Positions 61,695 through 64,000 of a stretch of DNA of 64,000 nt are shown here, in pieces. Source of the DNA: Gammaproteobacteria bacterium (lineage in GTDB: Bacteria > Pseudomonadota > Gammaproteobacteria > Steroidobacterales > Steroidobacteraceae); assembly GCA_025358295.1 (NCBI GenBank), contig JANYJY010000069.1, positions 1 to 64,000 on the forward strand. Reading direction: 5' to 3'. The notes under the pieces are model-generated. The model was not told where the DNA came from. It made no database searches and saw only the letters and a program-made list of their open reading frames with translations. Every line of letters begins with the position of its first letter. Position 1 is the stretch's first letter. The position numbers were made by a program, and so were the translations under genes.

Positions 61695-61755
61695 AGGTTC
61701 CGCCCCCACTGATCCCCTAGCGGGCTTTACTTCCCTTCATTGAAGTCCGCCTCTC

Positions 61756-61786
61756 AGCCCCGAGCTCATCACTCGGGGCTTTTTTT
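61756..61786 (+). terminator. Rho-independent terminator
   Basis: AGCCCCGAG (61756-61764) and CTCGGGGCT (61772-61780) pair exactly and are followed by a run of six T. It ends the transcript of the small gene at 61497, before the LemA operon. Confidence 0.93.
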
Positions 61787-61841
61787 GCCAGGGTGTTAGA
61801 CTTAATGCCTACCCCCACATCAGAGGGGCCAGGAGGGGAAC

Positions 61842-62486
61842 ATGCGTCAATTGGCTTTAGGTCTGGCCGCAGTGGCTGGCTTGTTGTTATCGGGTTGCGG
61901 CTACAACGCCATGCAGTCTCAGGATGAGCAGATCAAATCCGCCTGGTCGGAGGTTCTGAATCAATACCAGCGCAGGGCCGACCTCATTCCCAATCTGGTG
62001 AATACGGTCAAGGGCTACGCCGCACAGGAGAGCTCGGTGTTGTTGGGCGTGACCGAGGCGCGCGCCAAGGTCGGCTCGATTCAAGCGACTCCAGAGCTGG
62101 TCAATGATCCGGCAGCCTTTGCCAAGTTTCAAGCCGCTCAAGGTGAGCTGTCGAGCGCCCTGTCGCGCCTCTTGGTGGTTACCGAGAACTATCCGCAATT
62201 GAAGTCCGACCAGAATTTCCGCGACCTGCAGGCACAGCTCGAAGGCACGGAAAATCGCATTACCGTGGCGCGCAACCGCTACATTCAGGCGGTGCAGAAC
62301 TACAATGTGACGGTGCGACAATTCCCAGGCAACTTGACCGCCATGATCTTCGGCTACAAGGCCAAGCCCAACTTCGCGGTGGAGAACGAGGCGGTGATTT
62401 CCAAGCCGCCGTCGGTGGATTTCAACGGCCCGGCGACTAAAGGCCCCGATGTACCACCCGCGCAGACTCCCGCTCCTGCGCACTAG
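61842..62486 (+). CDS. LemA family lipoprotein
   Basis: The protein has 214 residues. The signal AGLLLSGCGYN carries a lipobox. The LemA core follows: DEQIKSAWSEVLNQYQRRAD, LIPNLVNTVKGYAAQESSVL, VTENYPQLKSDQNFRDLQAQ, LEGTENRITVARNRYIQAVQ and YNVTVRQFPGN. LemA proteins form helical bundles at the membrane; their role is unclear. GGAGGGG gives a strong ribosome site. The last 38 bases overlap the next gene in another frame. Confidence 0.95.
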   Translation: MRQLALGLAAVAGLLLSGCGYNAMQSQDEQIKSAWSEVLNQYQRRADLIPNLVNTVKGYAAQESSVLLGVTEARAKVGSIQATPELVNDPAAFAKFQAAQGELSSALSRLLVVTENYPQLKSDQNFRDLQAQLEGTENRITVARNRYIQAVQNYNVTVRQFPGNLTAMIFGYKAKPNFAVENEAVISKPPSVDFNGPATKGPDVPPAQTPAPAH

Positions 62487-63333
62487 CGGAGGAGTAGGGC
62501 TGGCCCTGCTGCTTGCCGCGCTGCTGGTTCGCGCGGAGGTGGCGGTGCCCACTCTGACGGCGCGAGTCACGGATCTCACCGGGACGCTGTCCGGTGAAGC
62601 GGTTACGCGCATTGAGTCCAAGTTGGCGACGCTGCAAGCCAATAAGGGCAGCCAGATCGCGGTGCTTATCCTGCCAACCACCCAGCCCGAAGAGATCGAG
62701 CAGTTTGGTATCCGCGTCATGGATGCGTGGAAAGTGGGCCGCAAAGGGGTCGACGACGGCGCCATCCTGATCGTGGCCAAAAACGACCGGCGGGTCCGCA
62801 TCGAAGTGGGCTACGGCTTGGAGGGCGCGCTGCCGGATGCGACCGCCAACCGCATCATCGAGGAAACCATCGCTCCGCATTTCAAATTGGGCGATTTTGA
62901 CGGTGGGATAGAGGCCGGCGTGGATCAAATGATCGCGGTGGTCAACGGCGAACCGCTGCCTCAGCCCGACAAGAAGTGGGAACACCGCGGGGGCCTGGGC
63001 AATCTGTTGCCGCTGCTGCTGGTCGTGGTGTTCGTCGCGAGCGGGGTATTGCGCGCTCTATTCGGTCGATTATTTGGCTCGGTGGCCACCGGGGGGCTGG
63101 CCGGCGGGCTCGCCTGGCTGTTCAGCCACTTCCTGCCCATTGGCTTGGGTGCGGGTGTCATTGCTTTCCTGTTCGCCATGCTGGCTGGATCCGGTTCTCG
63201 CGGTTGGACGGCCGGGGGCGGCTGGGGCGGCGGCGGCCTGGGCGGGGGTTTTGGCGGTGGCGGCTTCGGCGGTGGTGGATTTAGCGGCGGTGGGGGCGGC
63301 GGCGGGGGCGGCGGCGCCTCGGGGAGCTGGTGA
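62449..63333 (+). CDS. TPM-domain membrane protein with glycine-rich tail
   Basis: The protein has 294 residues. A signal peptide (GVGLALLLAALLVRA) precedes a TPM/YgcG domain (VTDLTGTLSGEAVTRIESKL, SQIAVLILPTTQPEEIEQFG, DDGAILIVAKNDRRVRIEVG, YGLEGALPD). Two membrane helices follow (LLPLLLVVVFVASGVL, and GLGAGVIAFLFAMLAG), then a tail made almost only of Gly with Phe and Ser. It starts inside lemA by 38 bases. The LemA/TPM pair is a recurrent membrane module possibly linked to membrane-protein turnover. Confidence 0.93.
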   Translation: MYHPRRLPLLRTSGGVGLALLLAALLVRAEVAVPTLTARVTDLTGTLSGEAVTRIESKLATLQANKGSQIAVLILPTTQPEEIEQFGIRVMDAWKVGRKGVDDGAILIVAKNDRRVRIEVGYGLEGALPDATANRIIEETIAPHFKLGDFDGGIEAGVDQMIAVVNGEPLPQPDKKWEHRGGLGNLLPLLLVVVFVASGVLRALFGRLFGSVATGGLAGGLAWLFSHFLPIGLGAGVIAFLFAMLAGSGSRGWTAGGGWGGGGLGGGFGGGGFGGGGFSGGGGGGGGGGASGSW

Positions 63334-63842
63334 TGCAGCTTGGGCGTCTCATTCGGCATGCCACGGCCACGCACTGGCGCACCCGCATGTTGTTTCCGAG
63401 CGCGACTCTGGATGCGATCGAGCAGGCCATTGCCGCCGTCGAACGCAGCCACGCGGGGGAAATACGCTTTGCCATCGAGACATCGCTGGCGCCTGCGCAG
63501 GTCCTGAACGGCGTGGCCCCGCGCACCCGCGCATGGGATGTCTTTGCGCATCTGCGCGTCTGGGACACCGAGCTTAATAACGGCGTGCTGATCTATGTAC
63601 AGCTCGCAGATCGCCACGTTGAAATCGCGGCGGACCGTGGTTTCGATGGCCGTGTCAGTCCCGCCGAATGGGAGGCGGTGTGCCGCCTCATGGAAGAGCA
63701 TTTCCGGGCCGGACGCTTCAAGGAAGGTTCGATTGCCGGCGTGGAGGCCATCGGGAACCTGCTGGCCCGCCATTTCCCGCCGAGTTCAGGCCCGGCGTCG
63801 CCATCGCGCAACCAATTGCCTGATCGCCCGACTTTGCTGTAG
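63333..63842 (+). CDS. Second TPM-domain protein
   Basis: The protein has 169 residues. The ATG shares its A with the TGA of the upstream gene (TGATG); a GTG three bases earlier is possible. The domain resembles the TPM of the previous protein: FPSATLDAIEQAIAAVERSH, GEIRFAIETSL, TELNNGVLIYVQLADRHVEI, AADRGFDGRV and EEHFRAGRFKEGSIAGVEAI. It lacks a signal peptide and membrane helix. With LemA and the first TPM protein it forms the usual three-gene module. Confidence 0.9.
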   Translation: MQLGRLIRHATATHWRTRMLFPSATLDAIEQAIAAVERSHAGEIRFAIETSLAPAQVLNGVAPRTRAWDVFAHLRVWDTELNNGVLIYVQLADRHVEIAADRGFDGRVSPAEWEAVCRLMEEHFRAGRFKEGSIAGVEAIGNLLARHFPPSSGPASPSRNQLPDRPTLL

Positions 63843-63851
63843 ATAGTGCGG

Positions 63852-64000
63852 ATGAAGATCGTAAGATTGGCCGTTTGCGCCGGCGGGTTGGCTTTGGGCG
63901 CCTGCTCGTTGTTTCGTCCCACGCCCGTGGCGCCGCCGCCGGTCGTGCAGGCGCCGCCGCCGGCCCCTGTGTTGCCCAAACCGGTGGCTACCCACCGTTC
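63852..64000 (+). CDS. Truncated lipoprotein gene at window edge
   Basis: The ATG at 63852 opens a frame to the end of the window. It encodes a lipoprotein signal (LAVCAGGLALGACSLF, lipobox LGAC) followed by a proline-rich segment (VAPPPVVQAPPPAPVLPKPV). The rest is outside the window. It begins 9 bases after the TPM gene stop, so it may belong to the same unit. The proline-rich start suggests an envelope-spanning or OmpA-like protein, which cannot be decided here. Confidence 0.7.
   Translation, partial: MKIVRLAVCAGGLALGACSLFRPTPVAPPPVVQAPPPAPVLPKPVATHR

Overview
The window looks like a chromosomal segment of a GC-rich gammaproteobacterium, possibly of the Steroidobacter/Nevskia/Xanthomonas neighbourhood. 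The clues are a TonB-dependent receptor next to TPR-sulfotransferases, ttcA, greB, a SpeA-type arginine decarboxylase, homospermidine synthase, frequent TTG and GTG starts, and many ATGA or TGATG gene overlaps. The taxonomic placement is inference; there is no rRNA or tRNA gene to anchor it.

Layout. 0-4 kb: the tail of a TPR protein, two unrecognised genes, and a TPR/FG-GAP repeat gene broken by two single-base shifts. 3.9-7.9 kb (minus): ornithine cyclodeaminase-like protein, FAD amine/amino-acid oxidase and M61 peptidase. 8.2-14.8 kb (plus): a tight five-gene signalling operon. It encodes a receiver-like/TonB fusion, a Ser/Thr kinase with a degenerate receiver, a membrane CheA-like kinase without a CheW domain, a CheY-like regulator and a CheX-like phosphatase. 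14.9-17.6 kb: di-haem cytochrome c and an ABC-2 exporter. 17.7-21.6 kb: remnant of a conjugative element, with ssb, a VirB2-pilin/TraD chimera left by a deletion, a zinc-ribbon protein, a MobA/MobL relaxase, a phosphoribosyltransferase and a GIY-YIG-like protein. 21.6-25.8 kb: two glutathione S-transferases, fructose-1,6-bisphosphatase and a DUF885 peptidase. 25.8-27.8 kb (minus): a bufferin-type RiPP operon (precursor, DUF692/MNIO enzyme, DUF2063 partner).

28.4-40.1 kb holds a TonB-dependent receptor followed by three TPR-sulfotransferases, a TPR-aspartyl beta-hydroxylase, a small secreted protein and two 2OG-Fe(II) oxygenase-like proteins. These are arranged in divergent and coupled units. 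40.1-43.1 kb: OmpA-like porin, DUF192 protein, an unknown secreted protein and a LEA14/WHy lipoprotein. 43.2-50.6 kb: M32 carboxypeptidase, TtcA, a zinc peptidase/ATP-grasp pair, an S9 peptidase and a HAD hydrolase. 50.7-55.6 kb: an unknown gene pair, a small unknown protein, a NUDIX hydrolase, a UvrD-like helicase and an RRM protein. 55.7-61.4 kb: polyamine genes (speA, hss) with a mercaptopyruvate sulfurtransferase, a GST and greB. 61.5-64 kb: LemA/TPM membrane module and a truncated lipoprotein gene.

The strongest candidates for something undescribed are the 8.2-14.8 kb signalling operon, which joins a receiver-like domain to a TonB C-terminal domain, and the sulfotransferase/hydroxylase cluster at 28-40 kb. 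Smaller items of note are the VirB2-TraD deletion fusion, the hairpin between the bufferin precursor and its enzyme, and a five-codon leader ORF coupled to homospermidine synthase.
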